This document shows positions 36,701 to 51,700 of a stretch of DNA of 64,000 nt, piece after piece. Both the position numbers and the translations under genes were made by a program. The notes under the pieces were generated by a model. That model saw only the letters and a list, made by a program, of their open reading frames with translations, made no database searches and was not told the DNA's origin. The stretch covers positions 15,276,643-15,340,642 of the forward strand of contig JAAOOA010000027.1 in NCBI GenBank assembly GCA_012861695.1. The letters run 5' to 3'. This stretch comes from Trematomus loennbergii. Its lineage: Eukaryota; Chordata; Actinopteri; Perciformes; Nototheniidae. The number at the start of each line of letters is the position of its first letter. The stretch's first letter is position 1.

Positions 36701-39700
36701 TTAGCAGTATTAAGAGGTCCTCTGTGACAAGACGGTCAAGGGGGAAAGTTTGACATCCGACTGTGGATTGCAGATCATTGCAGCATGCAACCCTTACCGA
36801 AAGCACACGGATGAGATGATTCAGAGGTTAGAATCTGCCGGCCTTGGGTACAGAGTTCGGGCTGAAGAGTCAGATGAAAAGCTTGGGTCCATTCCCCTCC
36901 GCCAGTTAGTCTACAGAGTTCAAGCATTACCACCAAGCATGATTCCTCTGGTGTGGGACTTTGGACAGTTAAACGATCAAACAGAGAAAATATACATCCA
37001 GCAGATTGTGCAAAGAGTGGTTGAAAAAAAGGCCATTCCTCAAACTTGCATCAAGTGCATCACTGATGTCCTCTCGCTTCACAGAAGTACATGCGGACAA
37101 AAAAGGATGAATGCAGCTTTGTCAGCCTGAGAGATGTCGAACGCTGCATGCAGTCTTTTGTTTGGTTCTACGACAACCACATCAAGTTGTTTGCAGAGCT
37201 TAAAGATTTTGAGAGTAAACAGAAAGCTGAGAAGAATGAAAGGCATCACAGACAGCAGGAGGTCAGAGACCCTGTTCTCTGGTCTCTAGTCATGGCCATT
37301 GGAGTGTGCTACCATGCCTGCTTAGAGAAAAAGGACAAATACAGACAGAAAATCAGCAAAAGCCTACCACCACAATACAGCCCAGAAAAAGTCATGCAGG
37401 AAATCACACTAATGCAGGATTTGCTTTTGAGCGGTGTTCCAATGGGGGATACCATTGCGAGAAACAGTGCACTGAAAGAGAATGTCTTCATGATGGTCAT
37501 CTGCATTGAGCTCAAAAATCCCTCTCTTCCTAGTTGGGAAACCTGGCAGTTCAAAATCTCTGTCTAAAACTCTTGTGGCTGATGCAATGCAGGGCCAAGC
37601 TGCTCATTCAGATCTCTACAAAGGGTTTAAACAAATCCATTTGGTCTCCTTCCAGTGTAGCCCTCATTCAAACACAGAAGGCATCATTAATACATTCAAA
37701 CAATGCGGACGCTTCCAGGAAGGGAAGAACCTGGCGGAGTACATTTCAGTTGTGGTTCTTGATGAGATTGGGCTGGCTGAGGACTCTCCAAAAATGCCAC
37801 TGAAAACCCTCCATCCACTGCTAGAAGAGGGATGCATTGATGATGAGCCACTACCACACAAAAAGGTTGGATTCATTGGCATCTCAAACTGGGCTTTGGA
37901 CCCTGCAAAGATGAACAGAGGCATTTTTGTCTCCCGTGGTGACCCTGATGAGAGGGAACTCATTGAGAGTGCTAAAGGCATATGCAAATCCGATGCAATG
38001 GTTTTGGAGAAAGTCAGGGATTTATTCCAGCCCTTTGCAAGAGCCTACTTGAACATCTGCCACAAAAAAGGTAAAGGCTTTTTTGGCCTACGTGACTATT
38101 ACAGCTTGATTAAGATGATTTTTGCAGTGGCCAAGGCTTCTCAAAGGAAGCCCACTCCAGAAGAAACCATAAAGGCAGTGTTGAGAAATTTCAGTGGAAA
38201 GGATGATGTTGACGCAGTTTCCGTCTTTACCAAAAGACTGAATTTTCCACAGGACCTGGAAAACATCAGTGCCATTGAGTTTGTGAAAGAAAACATTCAG
38301 TCGGTTGGACAAGAAGAATGTCGTTACCTGCTGGTACTGACAAAAAACTATGCAGCGCTACAAATCTTGCAGCAATCCTTCTTTGCAGAAAATGGTCAGC
38401 CAGAAATAATCTTTGGATCCAGTTTCCCAAAAGACCAAGAGTACACCCAAATCTGCCGCAACATCAACAGAGTAAAGGTCTGCATGGAGACAGGTCAAAC
38501 GGTTGTTCTCCTAAACTTGCAAAACCTCTATGAAAGCCTTATGATGCCCTCAACCAATACTATGTTTGGTTGGGAGGACAGAAATATGTGGATCTTGGAC
38601 TGGGAACCCACCGTGTGAAATGTCGGGTGCACGGGGACTTCCGGCTGATTGTCATTGAGGAAAGAGAGGTTGTCTACAAACAGTTTCCAATACCTCTCAT
38701 CAACAGGCTGGAGAAACATTACATGGACATCCACACTGTCCTTAAAACCGAGCAGACGAAGATTGCGAAAGAACTGGAGGGATGGTTGAGACTCTTTGTC
38801 TCTCTCAGCAATCAACACGCAACAGTAGCTCAGGCTTACAAGTACCAACCGCCAGACGTCTTTATCGGCTACCACTCAGACACATGTGCTTCAGTGGTTC
38901 TACAAGTTGTGGAGACGCAGAAGGGCAGTTTGGACATCTCAGATCCTGAGAGGAGAGTACTGGACGAGGCAAAACTCATACTGCTCAGATGTGCCACACC
39001 AGACTCAGTTGTGCGGTTGGACTGCACAGGCCTTCCCAAAGTGGAGAGTGAAAATCTGGCCAGAGTTTACTTCGAAGAGCAGAATAACAGCTGCTTAGCC
39101 GACTTCATTCTTGCACACACAATGCAGGAAGTCCATTGCCACTCCTTCTTCACAGAGGTAACCTAAAATTGTTATGTTGTTATAGTGGTTTCAAATACAT
39201 GCTCGCAAGCATTTATAAGGCCTTAATACTTCTCATTTCAAACCACAGGTGACGACATTCTCCAGACTTCTGACTGCTTCTGACCTTGATACACTAGAAC
39301 AAGTGTTGAATAGTGTTGAGCTTCTGTCACTCCAGCAGTTTGACACGGAGTACTCGTTCCTGAAGAAAATTAGGTTTGTTGATATTTTGAGAAATGCATT
39401 AGTTTAGATTTTCTAAAATATGTGGCTCTGTTGAACTGAAATAACCTGAAACGTGTTGGTATTCTCATCGAGTAAACACAATTATGCAGAAAGTAAATGT
39501 TCTTCTTAATAATGGTATGGTAAGTTGTAAAAAAACAATACAAAGGAGAAACATTTTGTTAGGCGAGAGGGAAATAAAATACAAATGTAATACAGTTGGC
39601 TGGAATTTGGCATAACATTTTTTTTTTCAAAATGAAACTGCTCCAACATGACTGTTAATCAATATCTTGACTTCATAATATCTGGACATATGGCTGTGGC

Positions 39701-42700
39701 CATTTTATCCAAGCTTCAGCAACGTGCAACAAAACAATCTATATTGATAAAAACACTATAGGCAAATACATTTTGTTCTTGGGGTGAACTGTCTTTTTTT
39801 AATGTCCATTAAATATATCCTTTGTTACAGTATTTTTAAGGGGTATAATGTATGTTCAGAAAAGCATTGAATTATTATTACCAAGAACATACACTTCTGA
39901 TCTTTTAGTATGTTATCAGTCAACTTCAATTCCCTGTTCTCTTGTAGGAACTTCCTCACAGCTGATAATGGAAGCAGTAACACTGGACCCCCCAACAAGA
40001 TCCTCCTCATTCAGAGTGATTTCGACGAAGCCTCTCACAGTGCCAATCTCATTGCATCTGCAAAGTAGGTCAAACATTTCCTCTTTGTTGGTTATATGTC
40101 CATCTTGGGATTCACCATATTTACTTTTGCTGTTTCTTTTTAGATATTCATCCATGAATGAAATCAACAAGATAACTCACGAGAGCAACGGAAGCAGGGT
40201 GTTTGTCTACTTTATCACCAGACTGCCAAGAATGGAAGGAGGGACTTCCTACATCGGCTTTCATGGAGGTAAAGTTAAGAAGAGTTGTGATTTTTATTTT
40301 TTATTTTATCGAATGGTTTGAAGAATAATCCGACGCATGTTAATATTTACAGGGCCCTGGAGATCAGTTCACATTGATGACCTCAGACGGTCAAAGGACA
40401 TTGTTTCAGACATCAAAACCTTGCAAAACATGACAATCAGTCAAATGTTTGAAACAAAGATGAGCCAGCCTGAAGGTAACGATTCATAATTAATCGATTG
40501 CAAATAATCATTCCTCTACGTATAATCTTTGTGGCATTAAGTTACAAGCTCTTTTTTTCTATAGCCATGGAGGTGGATGACATGTATACTGAGAATGAGC
40601 ATGAGGAAGCAGAGGAAAATGCAGAGGAAAATGTGAGTACAGACGGATACAACATGCATTTGTTGCTGTGGGAAAACCACACATTTAAAATGTTTTTTTA
40701 ATTTGCCATTAATAAGAAAATCTACACTTACAGTTTAATCCAAATCAGTTTTATTACCATCTAGGTTTACATAATACGAAAGCAAATTCCCCGTATGTGT
40801 AAACCTACTTGGTAATAAAACCGATTCTTAATTCTGACTCTAATGTTGGACAGATGTGCTTTCAGTCAGTTGTCTGACAAAAATGATATGTCATGTTATT
40901 TTGGGTTGCTTGTGCTACCAGCTTTGACCACTGTGTTTCCTGCTGCAGGGCTGGAAAAACGCTGTGGACACGACAGCGCTGGTGCGGAGCTGTGTGCAGA
41001 GTGCAGTCGGCATGCTCAGGGACCAGGTGGAAGGTGGCCGCAGTACTCGAAGAGTTGAGATCCTGCTGACACTCCTCAGTGACAACGACGAAGTAAAAGG
41101 TACTAACAACACTTTTCTTTCAGTGGTGTTGTTATTTTACAGCAGTTGCAGTGTTCATGATCTTATCTTTCTATTCTCAGGGGAATTTCTGCAAACTGTA
41201 AAGAAGCATCTTCACTCATTGCTGGCGACTCATGATGGTTTATCCATCAAAAGCAACTGGGTTATTAAGGAGGCCTCAAACATTGACGCATTGCAAGAGG
41301 GAGGCACTTTCAGGTTAGTGCCACAGAATACACATGCTCTTTTTGCCTAAACAATCATTTTTTTTATGAACTGCACTTTAACATTTTGTCTGTTGTGACA
41401 GGCACACCTTATGGAAGCGCGTTCAGGCTGTGGTCATTCCCCTCTTGGCTCAACTGGTTTCAGTCATTGACCGCGATCAAAACATGAACATCCTACTCGA
41501 TGAAAAGTGTGGTGGATTTGTCAAGAGGCTTTGGTTAGATATCTTTGGCAATGATAAGCTGCTGGAAATCCCACACCTAACACTGGACCCCAAGTGAGTT
41601 ATGGTTATGATGAATAAAGGTCATAAGATTTAACAAACTGTTAACATATTTCAACTTTTTGTTGTTTTCTCTTTTGACAGCTCTGAGAAAAACAATCCTG
41701 GTGCAGAACTACATTGCCCAAGACAGGAACATGAGCTGCAGCATGCCCTTCAGCTGGAGGATCAAGGACTACCTGGAGGAACTCTGGGTTCATGCCCTTC
41801 AACGTGAAGGTAATGGCCTGTTATCAGGTACTCTACATTCGTGCTATGTTACCACCATGATGTGGGAGGCTGTGGCTCAGTGGTGTGCTGGACTTCGAAT
41901 CAGGAGATAGCAAGTTCGGGTCCCACTGCAGTCAGCATGTCGTTGTGTCCCTGGGCAAGACACTTCACCCCAAATTGCTCCTGTGGGGATTGTCCACAGT
42001 ACTGAATATTAGTCGCTTTGGATAAAAGCGTCTAACAAATGACATGTCATGTCATGTAATGTAATGATGTTGATGTTGTGTAAACAAATGTGTATGTCTG
42101 TTAGGCCAAACCCAACAAGATTTCGATGAGTTCTTTTGGAAGACACCACTGGGGCGATACATTGAGAAAGCAGACCGAGAGATGCAGACAGAGTTTTTCC
42201 AACGCTACCTTCAGGATTTCATCTCCATGACAATGAACGTGACATGTCAGGAAGATTTGGAGGTTGTTTTGACTTGCAGCCATTGTTAATCTAGATCTGT
42301 GTGGTGTTAGTGCATGTTAATCCTCATGCACGTCATGCTCTTTTCCAGCTCCTGTGTGGTGCCCTGAACTGTTGCGTCAATGAGCTGCGTTTGCAGCTCA
42401 ATAATACGGATACAGTGACATCTCTTCCATGGGTCCATGCTGCTTATCATAAGTTCAAGAACCGACTTCAGAACTTCTCCAGAATGATTTGCATTGAGCC
42501 CCAGGTGACCCAGCATCTGTTGAAGAATCATCATACCAGAGACGGGGTTGAACTGGTGAGTCTCAAAAGACCGTTTTCTTTAAGGTTTTTGAAATGACCA
42601 AGCATATGACTTATGAATGTTTGGTATTTTAGTGTTATTAACGTTGTCTGTTTAGTGACCTGTGATGTGTAGTAATTAATTTCCCTCTGTCTTCAAGGTT

Positions 42701-45700
42701 CTTGATGTGTATGCTGCTTTCGCATGTGTGGAGTACCTGGAGCCTGGATCCCTGGACACAGATGCCCAAAGACAAGACTGGCTCAGACAGGTCAAAAACT
42801 CCATGTTCCCATTGAGTTGATCTGCTCTGAGGACAGTGTGAGAAGCTATGGAGACAGGTGCAAGGCTATTGTCCACAGAGTACAGTAAGTCAAGCTTAAT
42901 ACAATTTTATATCCAACATTTACCAGTAGAAAGTGCTTCAGCTACATTAAGATTGCTCGTTTCTTTTTCTTTATTCTTAGAGCTGGATGGAATCGGATAT
43001 TCTCTCTCTCTCTGTTTGTGGAACATATGTTGTTGGGCATTGAGCTGGTAGAGCAGAAGCTGACACCTCTGCTTTTGAAGCATACAAAAGGGCTTTGCCA
43101 GGTTGATACCTGTTCTTTTATATTTTTAAGAATTTTAATAACACCAATTAATTGAATTGCCATAAACCACAGTCATTCCTCTGTTTATAGACAAAGTATT
43201 ATGTTTCCTTTCTCATAGATTCTGGAAAAGAATGCAGACCTCAAAACTCAGGAGTCCTTTGAGGCAGTAATCAGTTTGCTCAAGAACTGCAAAGATGGAG
43301 CCATTGAATGCATCTTCAGGTAAAAACTCAGATTTCACTGTCTGCATTTCATCGGAATCACCCCTACTGTTCTTCGCCTCCACCTGATGCCTTCACCTAA
43401 TTTTTTTTGTTTCAGGTTTGGTCTTACGCTGTGCCCAGTGTGTATGGGAGACGCCCAAGATCCGGTCTGCCTGCCATGTGAACACATCTACTGTTTAGCC
43501 TGTATCAGACAGTGGTTGGTTCCCGGTCAGATGTACTGTCCCCTCTGCATGCAGCAGTTAACGACGACTTCCTCATGGTTCCTTCAGATGCCATAAGGTT
43601 GGTTACTCCTTTGATGAACTGTACTGTTATTAGAAGCTTCATGCTTTGTGAATCTGGCATGTAGTGAATTTGATCTCAAAACTGTTAAACTATTGCGTCT
43701 CTTATTTTCTGCAGGATTCTTATCAAACAACATGCTCAGTTCAGGAAGCAGTGCAATGCTTTCTTCATTGACCTGGTGTCCACCGTGTGCTTCAAAGACA
43801 ACTCTCCCCCTGTTCAGCTGTCATTCGTCATTTGCTGTCCTTTCTCATGGTGGAGGCCAACCATGTTACAATTCTCGGAGGTAAGACACTTGTTGTTTTT
43901 GTTTATTTTAAAGATATTTTTTGGGCCAGAGAGTGCCTTTATTTGAGATATAGAGTGTAAGGGGGAAATAGCTCGGGACTCGAACCGTCTTGATTGGCAG
44001 CGGTCTGCTAATATGGGCCGCCAGCTCTAACCACTAAGCTATCAGGCCCAGGTAGAACCCTCGTGTCCACAACCATGTCTTTGCCTATACATGCTTCATC
44101 AGCTCTGACTATACTGTTTTCTCTCCAGTCAATCGGCAAACTCTGACAAAGGTGCTCTCTCCGTTTGATGACTCTGTGGATAAGAATCCAGTGGTTCGGT
44201 CAGTGGTGCTCAAACTTCTGATGAAGTACAGGTGAGGTGATGTTGTGGCACATTGCATAAAGCCTACTTAATGTATGTACAATTCTAAGATTGTTTGGGT
44301 TGTTTATAATTTTTGTCTGAATTGTCCTTTTTCTGAAGCTTCGATGAAGTTAAAGGTTACCTGCAGCAGCATCTGGTGGCAGTTGAGCAGAGCAACATCT
44401 TGGAGGAGTCGGACAAAACTGAACTCTACTCGTTGTACTTGAACTGCCTGGAGGTACTCAAGAATTCTTGGTCTGCTGTATATTTCAAATAAAGCCTGTC
44501 AGCATCAGTAAATTAAATGCAAATGTGCTTATCACACATGTGAATAGTAGTGTCTCTTTTCATTTCTTTAGGATTCCATGTTTGAAAGGTTGCAGTTCAG
44601 GTCCATTGCAGACCAACAGCGGTGTCTGAAGGATGAAAGTGCCTTCCTGACTGACTACCTGCAATCACATGACCAGTCTGCTGAAAAAGCCACTGTGGAG
44701 TATCTGCAGCAAGATGGCCAGAGTGCGTATGGACTGGATATGGCTGCAACCCTCATTATGGAAAAACTCAGAAACCCTGGTGCGTAATTTAAATGACATA
44801 TTGTATTAGTTACACACATACTGCACAATTTGTGATTTGTGTGTGTTTTAGAATGCGTGCAGTTTAACAAAATGTCATTCTTGTTTTTGTCAAAGCAGAG
44901 GCTAAGGATAATGGTCAAAGTGGAACCGCAGCCTTCCTGGACAGTGTGGTGACCTTGTGTAGGCGCAGTGGAAACGACTGGTATCGAGTCTACTTGATCC
45001 GTAAGATCTGCAGCCAACATGGAGTGGAGTTTGTCCTGAAACAACTCAAAGTGGACGACATGCGCTGGCTCTTCCCGTGGAAGTGCTGCAAAAGGTTCAA
45101 CATTGTGATTTTTAAGTGTTAGTACCCAGATAAAAGCAATGTTGTATTCCAAAGCTGAAACTAAATAGTGTGGATTTATTTACGTTACACCCAGAGTGAA
45201 GAAGCCACCCCAATAGACCAGTTTCTTGTATGTGGGGATGACTACAAGATCATCAGGGATGCTGTTGCAAATGGAATAATGGACTGCAAAGTGGACGGAC
45301 TGGACAAGATTTGTGAGGTAACGTTACATCACTTACTTGTTGGTAACTGAGCATTTGGTTAGGACTCTGCTTTTGATTGTGAGTTTACATGGATATCTTG
45401 TTGCTCTTTTTCTTTATAGGGGTGCAGATGCTCACCACAGGGTAAAACAGTTAATCTTCTGTTGGCGTTGTACAGGGAAGTCACCACTCTCTACAGAGAA
45501 GCCAATGCTAGCTTCCACCCCAAGCCCAAGGTAGATCTTCACACCCTCTGATATAACTATTTGTTTATGTAATTTGGGAACGGTTACCCACGCTTTTCTT
45601 AACTGGACTATTTCCTGTCTTTGTCAGTAAACTACACATCTATATATATATTAATGAATCTATTTTACCTGCAGCAATTGGAAGCCCTAATGGCCTACAT

Positions 45701-48700
45701 CCAGGACTCCAAAGTCCTTGCCAGCCCACAGGTAAAGGCCTTTGCCAAATCTCTGGTGACCAACCAGGTGGGGCCGTTGGTTGTTTGTCCCGGGGCTTCT
45801 GGTGCAAAGTGTGTTCTGGCGGACTTAACCATTCACCTGGCAGCTGTCTTGCTCATCAGTAACCAGGGGATCTTGGCCCCCCTGCAGCAGCTGGCCATGA
45901 CGCCTGCCAACATGCAGGTATGAATATTGTCAACAGCTTCCAGTATTGGCTTTGTCTTCTTTGAAGCCCATCTCATATTTTTATGTTTTGTTACAGGCAG
46001 CCTTCTTGCCAACTATGCCTGAGGACATGTTAGCAGTGGCTCAACAAGCTATGGGGCCGGTGCAGTGGTACAGTAAGTCACAGACAAAATGACACTCACA
46101 TTTGAAATATCATTGAAAAGTAATTTTGTATTTACTCTTACCATAGATTGTCCAAATGGTCACCCATGCACCATTGGAGAGGTATGTTATGTTCTGTCTG
46201 AATCATAAAAACTTTGCAATCTAGTTGAGTCTCTTTTTTGGAGTATGCTTTTCATACATTGAAAAATACGTTCTTGCGTCTTTTTTTTTTTTTTTCTCCA
46301 GTGCGGCCAGCCCATGCAAACAAGTGAATGTCCGGACTGTGGTGTTAAAATAGGAGGAGACAACCACATTCCTGTGACGGGATTTAGAGTTGTTCAGTTG
46401 CAGTGAGTGTTCTGTGATATCATTCGAGCCACAAATCTAACATAAAAAGTCACTTAGTGTATGTTTTGTTTTCATTTCAATTGATTTGTTGTTATCTTCC
46501 TGTCACAGAGGTGACCGCACTCAGACAGGTCACATCCTCGGTGACCACAGACGCAGGGACAATCCAGACATGTTGGACACAAAGAGCATGTCCCCGGTTC
46601 CCTTCACCATGGCCCGCATGCTCAATCACATGGCCATGCTACTGGGTGCCCACAGCTGCCCACAGGTACTGGAAAGTTATCATGGACACCCTCTCTTCCT
46701 GCTAATTATTCTTGATTGTTTGGAGAATCTCCAGAAAAGATGCTCACAAACTATACAAACCCCATCATGTATGTGTTATAGAACTGCGCTGTTAGCATTT
46801 AAGGGAATGGAGTCTGGTCAGTCATCCACTGTATTTGTGTTTCTAGTCTATCTCGGCCATCATCAAGCCACCAGTCCATGACCCAGCTGCATTTATACTT
46901 GCTCACCTGCAAAAGGACTTGACACATCTCATCAGATCTCTGGGTAAAGGGACGGATGACACAGTCAGCACTGTTCACCTGCTCATCAGCAGCCTCGTGG
47001 AACCACAACAACAACAAACATGTAAGGAACAACAAACCTGTAAAACAAGTCACACGCTTTGAGAATGTTTTGAGATACATAATGATACCAACATCTCTAT
47101 CAATATCCGAATATCAGTCTGCCACTTTAGAGCAGCTTTCTCACTGTTTTCCTTTCTATTCTAACGGTAGTTAGTTTATTGCTCTTAAGCCTTACTCTTA
47201 TCTTGTTATATTGTTCATTTGCAAGCTGCAGGACAGTGACAGAAAATAGGAAAAAGAGGGGTGCCCTCTAGTGGTCAGAAGTGTTTTGTACATTTTGCAA
47301 CTTAAGGGATATTGTGAAGGTGTCACATTCAAATCAAGTACTTTTAAATCACTCCAAAAAAATATGACGTGTAAGTCCAGATTGGTATTTGCAGTGCTAA
47401 TTCTAGCTTTTTGATGCGATGTCAGTGTATCTTAGTATAGAAATTTAAGACAGCTTTAAATGATGGGCACATTTTTTTTACCTGTCCTACTAAGTTACAT
47501 TTTGGCCCTTTTAAAAAAAAATGACACAATCAATTTACTGGATTACCTTCTACTATTTAACACAGCAGGTCTTTCCTTTCAGGGCCTGCTCCTTTTGACA
47601 ATCTGTTCTCCACCAAAGACGCTAGAAATGGATGGGAGATGGAAGTGAGCAACACCATCATCACACCTCAGCTGAAGGTAGAAATAATGTATTTCTTCTA
47701 CATTTGAACAAATAATACGCATTATTACATTCCAGGATTTTTTTAAAATTCCATGTCATTCTCTTCTCCACAGAACTTGGATAGACGGCTTAAGGAAGTG
47801 AAAAATTCCTCCAGGCTGATTCTCGCGTCTCGGCCAATCCAATCATGAAACTAATGTTTGGAAATCCCAGCCTCTTCTTGACCTCACTTCCCCAGAACTC
47901 TCTGATCCACAGCTCTGCGGTGTGGAGCTGCCGGGAGAAAGTGTCTCTGCTGAGCCTCACTCACATTGTGGAGCAGAATGATGGCAAAGACATGCTGCCG
48001 GTGCTCTGGAGATTTCTGCATAGGGTAAGGAAACAATGACCAGATTTCAAAAATCTTTATCAGGAACTGGACAAAAGAAATGTATGCAATGTATCTAAGA
48101 GACTGGGTGTTATGGCAACCACAATAATTAAATACTGCTTGCATTACATTAAAGAGCAAACGTTTGCCCCTATTTGTGCAGTACCCACACTAAAAGACAC
48201 AATGTGCAGAATTACAAATAATGTTTTACCATTATATATCTATATAATTGTATTTTTGTTGAAAGACCTCTGACTTAATTGTTAATGGTTCCAGAATGAC
48301 CAGAAATGAAACATCATTTTGTATGCCACAATATCTGTGCTGATAAATAAAAATATTAATGTAAGGATACTGATGGGGCAAGACCGGCTTACACACAACA
48401 CATTTTCCTAATTTGTGGCTTCTTTAATATTCACATACTTAACCAGATCTTAAACATAATTTTACAAGCGATTATCTGAACACATCCATTCTTTTTTTTG
48501 TTTAGGAAGCAGAGTTCAGACTAGTGAAGCACCTTCCTGATATCCTCACGCTCCAGAGAGATCTGGTCAAGAAGTTTCAAAACATCACTGAGCTGACTTG
48601 TGGCACTATTACGGAGTTCCTCCACAGTCAGAAAGCAGGTACTAAACTAGCTGCCTATGCCAGTGATTCTCAACTTTGTCAAGTATGACTCACTTGCTAA

Positions 48701-51700
48701 GAGTTACACATAGTTCCTACTTACTTCTTTCTCGGAAATGGCATAGCAAAGGAGCTGGCGGTGTACAGTTCAAAAACCTGCCTGTCAAGGAATGAATTGT
48801 TTTAACCAGGAAGGAGACAAAGAGCTGTTAGACGCATGAGAGGTTTTAATATGCTATAGTCAATCCTCTGTACTGCGGGTCATGTCTCGACTTAATCAGA
48901 AACACGTTTAATGCCAAGTAGGTTCACACATAAGAGACATTTGCTTTGGTTTCTAATAAACACAGAATAAAGTTGGAAAATAAAAGCAATTATAGTAAAA
49001 ACTTACAAAAAATATTATAAATTAACAAGAACATCTGTTCTGTGAAAAGATACAAGCATTATATCAGATTTCTGATGGAAATGGAAGAGCTGTGCAGTTA
49101 GCAGAGTAGCATTGTGGAGAACATGCAAAATAGTCAGAGGACACAAAGATATGTTTACACTTGGGATTACAATTATGTTTTTTTTTTTCATGTGTGCAGT
49201 TTCGCTGAAAGCCTGGTATGATAAATACATCAAAATCTTCCTAACAACCTGGAATCAGCTCAGAGTGTCTTTGGCCACTAATGGTAAATACAAACAGTTT
49301 GATACACTGACACTGGTCCGTCCAACATGATGATCCTACCTAAATTGAAATGTTGTCGTTCAGGTGAAATCAAGATCCCAGCAGAGTTCTGCCAGAATGA
49401 CCTGGACCACAACAGTGACTTAAAGGTGCTGTTACCACGACGACAAGGCCCAGGCCTGTGCTCCACAGCTCTTGTCAGCTACCTCATCGCCCTGCATAAT
49501 GACCTGGTATACTGTGTGGATAAGCACACTGGAGAGGAGACCAGGTGGGGGCGCTCATGCCACATTTTTCGGTTTAACTTCTGCCTCAAACATATACACT
49601 ACATTAAAGTGTTTGCTTCACTGAGAGACCAATACAAGGATTGAAACATAACTACAAAACAAAACATGTTTGCAGATATAGTCACATAATATTTTAAGCA
49701 CAAGCTGCACAGGTACTGTCTGACTGGCCTTTTTTCTCCCTCTACCCAGCTACAAAGTGAGTCCTGCCGATTTGACTGAACTGCACGTAATTCGGTACGA
49801 GCTGGACAGAGACCTGATGCCCCTGGTTCTGTCCAACACCCAGTACAGCATAGAGAAAGGCCAGGAGACTCTTCATGAGTACGACTTGCCCAAGATCCAG
49901 CAACAGATAATCTCCCGCTACCTGTTGGGCAAACCTCTAATCACTCTCAATGTGAGTAGTAAAGGAAAGCACTAGAAAGTCACAGAATTTTGTTGGGAAA
50001 TGTGTTAATATACAACAATCCTTGTGCCCTTTTCCCACAGGGCATTCCAACACTGGTGACCAGACATGACCGCAACTACGAGGTCATCCTGAAGGATGTA
50101 AAAGCAAAAGTCCAGCAAGTAAGTACTACAACTATCATTCATTTTCCACATATGGTATATAAAACCTGTTGGCTCAGGATATGCTTCATCATATTTTCTG
50201 ATTACGGTCATCTGATCACTCTGTAAACCAGACTTTCTGAAAAAAAAAAAAAATGTTTCTGTTTTGAAAAAGATTCCAGGGTCCATACATTATTTCTGCA
50301 TCCAATTTTCCCCTCGGTTACCTGCACCCTACTTGTCATCAGAATTAGAATCAGAATTCCTTTATCATCCCACAGAGGGGACATTTACAATGATACAGCA
50401 AAGAGACAAAAAAAACAGAACACTATAATATAAAAGTCATGCACACAATATTTAGAATAAAAATGCTTGCATCTTACAGTACACATTAAAGCCCACACTT
50501 AAGCACTACTGTTGTAAATAATGTCCTCATGAGTTGATACGACCTGTGACTGTGTGCCAACAGGAGCCTCTTCAGACTCTCACCCTGTCTGCCATGGCTG
50601 GGGAGCTGCACTCCTACAGTGAAGTGTGTGAGGCCTTGTCCACACTGGAAGTGGCCCTCGGTTTCCTCGCCACGACTGGGGGAGAGCCTCTCATGCAGCT
50701 GTCCTGCTACCTGGAGGAGGTGCTGCAGATGGGGAACCAGATGGCTCCACATATCTTCAAGGTCAGCCTATCTGGGACACTGATCATTTTATCCTGTTGC
50801 ATGTTCTCCCGCTACAACAGATATTTCTTTAACGATGTACATAACCCTTAGAATTTGCCAAATCTGCCCCAAAGAGCTACTTTTCTTGTTTTTTTTGTTG
50901 GATGAAAATGAACTGATTTATGAGATCTTACTTAATGGTCTCCCTGTTTTGCTTTCAGGCCCTGAGCATGTGCTGTCTTAAGCATTGTGTGGCTCTGTGG
51001 CAGCTGCTGGCCTCACTCAAATCAGAAAATATGCTACGGCTCAAGAGGGTAAGACATCAGTATACAAACACACAGGTGGAAATGGTTTAATTATTCATTA
51101 AAAAAAATTAAAATCATAAATGCTTTCTCTGTCTTCTTCAGGATCCATTTGTGGAAGTCTCAGTGAAGTACAAACAGGCCCTGAGCGAGGAGGAGCACAG
51201 GCTGCTCATCGGCTTCTTCTCTAAGAGCAGCGCTGACAGTTTCCTGTTGGAGATGCACGAGTTCCTGGTGCTTGTTCTTAAAAAGTCCAATGCACCTGAA
51301 ACCTACAGGCCTGACTGGAGGTAAAAACTAAAGGTTTTTGTGAAATGACATATGATTTGCACATGTCTATCTTTTCTTAAAAGTATGTCTTAAATAGAGG
51401 CCGGTTCATTCAGGATGAAAGATAGAGATAAGAGGGGAAACCCATCAGCTAAAACAAAGTGGATGGTTTCATACTCCCACTTTGAGACGCCTTGACTGAA
51501 TTGAACATGTTGCACACACTAACAAACATGAAGTTCACTTTGGTTAGACTTGGTTCTATATATTTCAACTTTTTACATTTTAGTATTGCAATATTTTCCA
51601 ATGGAACCATAAAGTTGATATACTATGACTAAGTATAAACTGCACAATTGTGTAACATAGCTATTCACTTAATGTTATATGGATCACAAACTTTCAAAAT

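Larger units (their letters stand above)
39249..43319 (+). other. rnf213: rnf213 segment 4: post-AAA helical region before the RING
   Basis: Exons: 39249-39373, 39947-40064, 40144-40268, 40353-40475, 40565-40632, 40949-41099, 41181-41313, 41402-41593, 41681-41809, 42105-42262, 42349-42555, 42698-42884, 42981-43101 and 43219-43319. Recognised strings are VYFITRLPR, IGFHGG, VRSCVQSAVGMLRDQ, FSWRIKDYLEELWV and FVEHMLLG (the last in the frame entered after the break). The small exon 40565-40632 is a Glu-rich linker. Frame breaks: one A too many in the run 41688-41692, and one base missing at 42806-42807. Confidence 0.87.

Noticed and set aside
43974..44043. tRNA gene on the minus strand (A and B boxes present)
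   Set aside because: The head continues into SINE sequence and does not fold into a full cloverleaf by eye; it is a SINE promoter.
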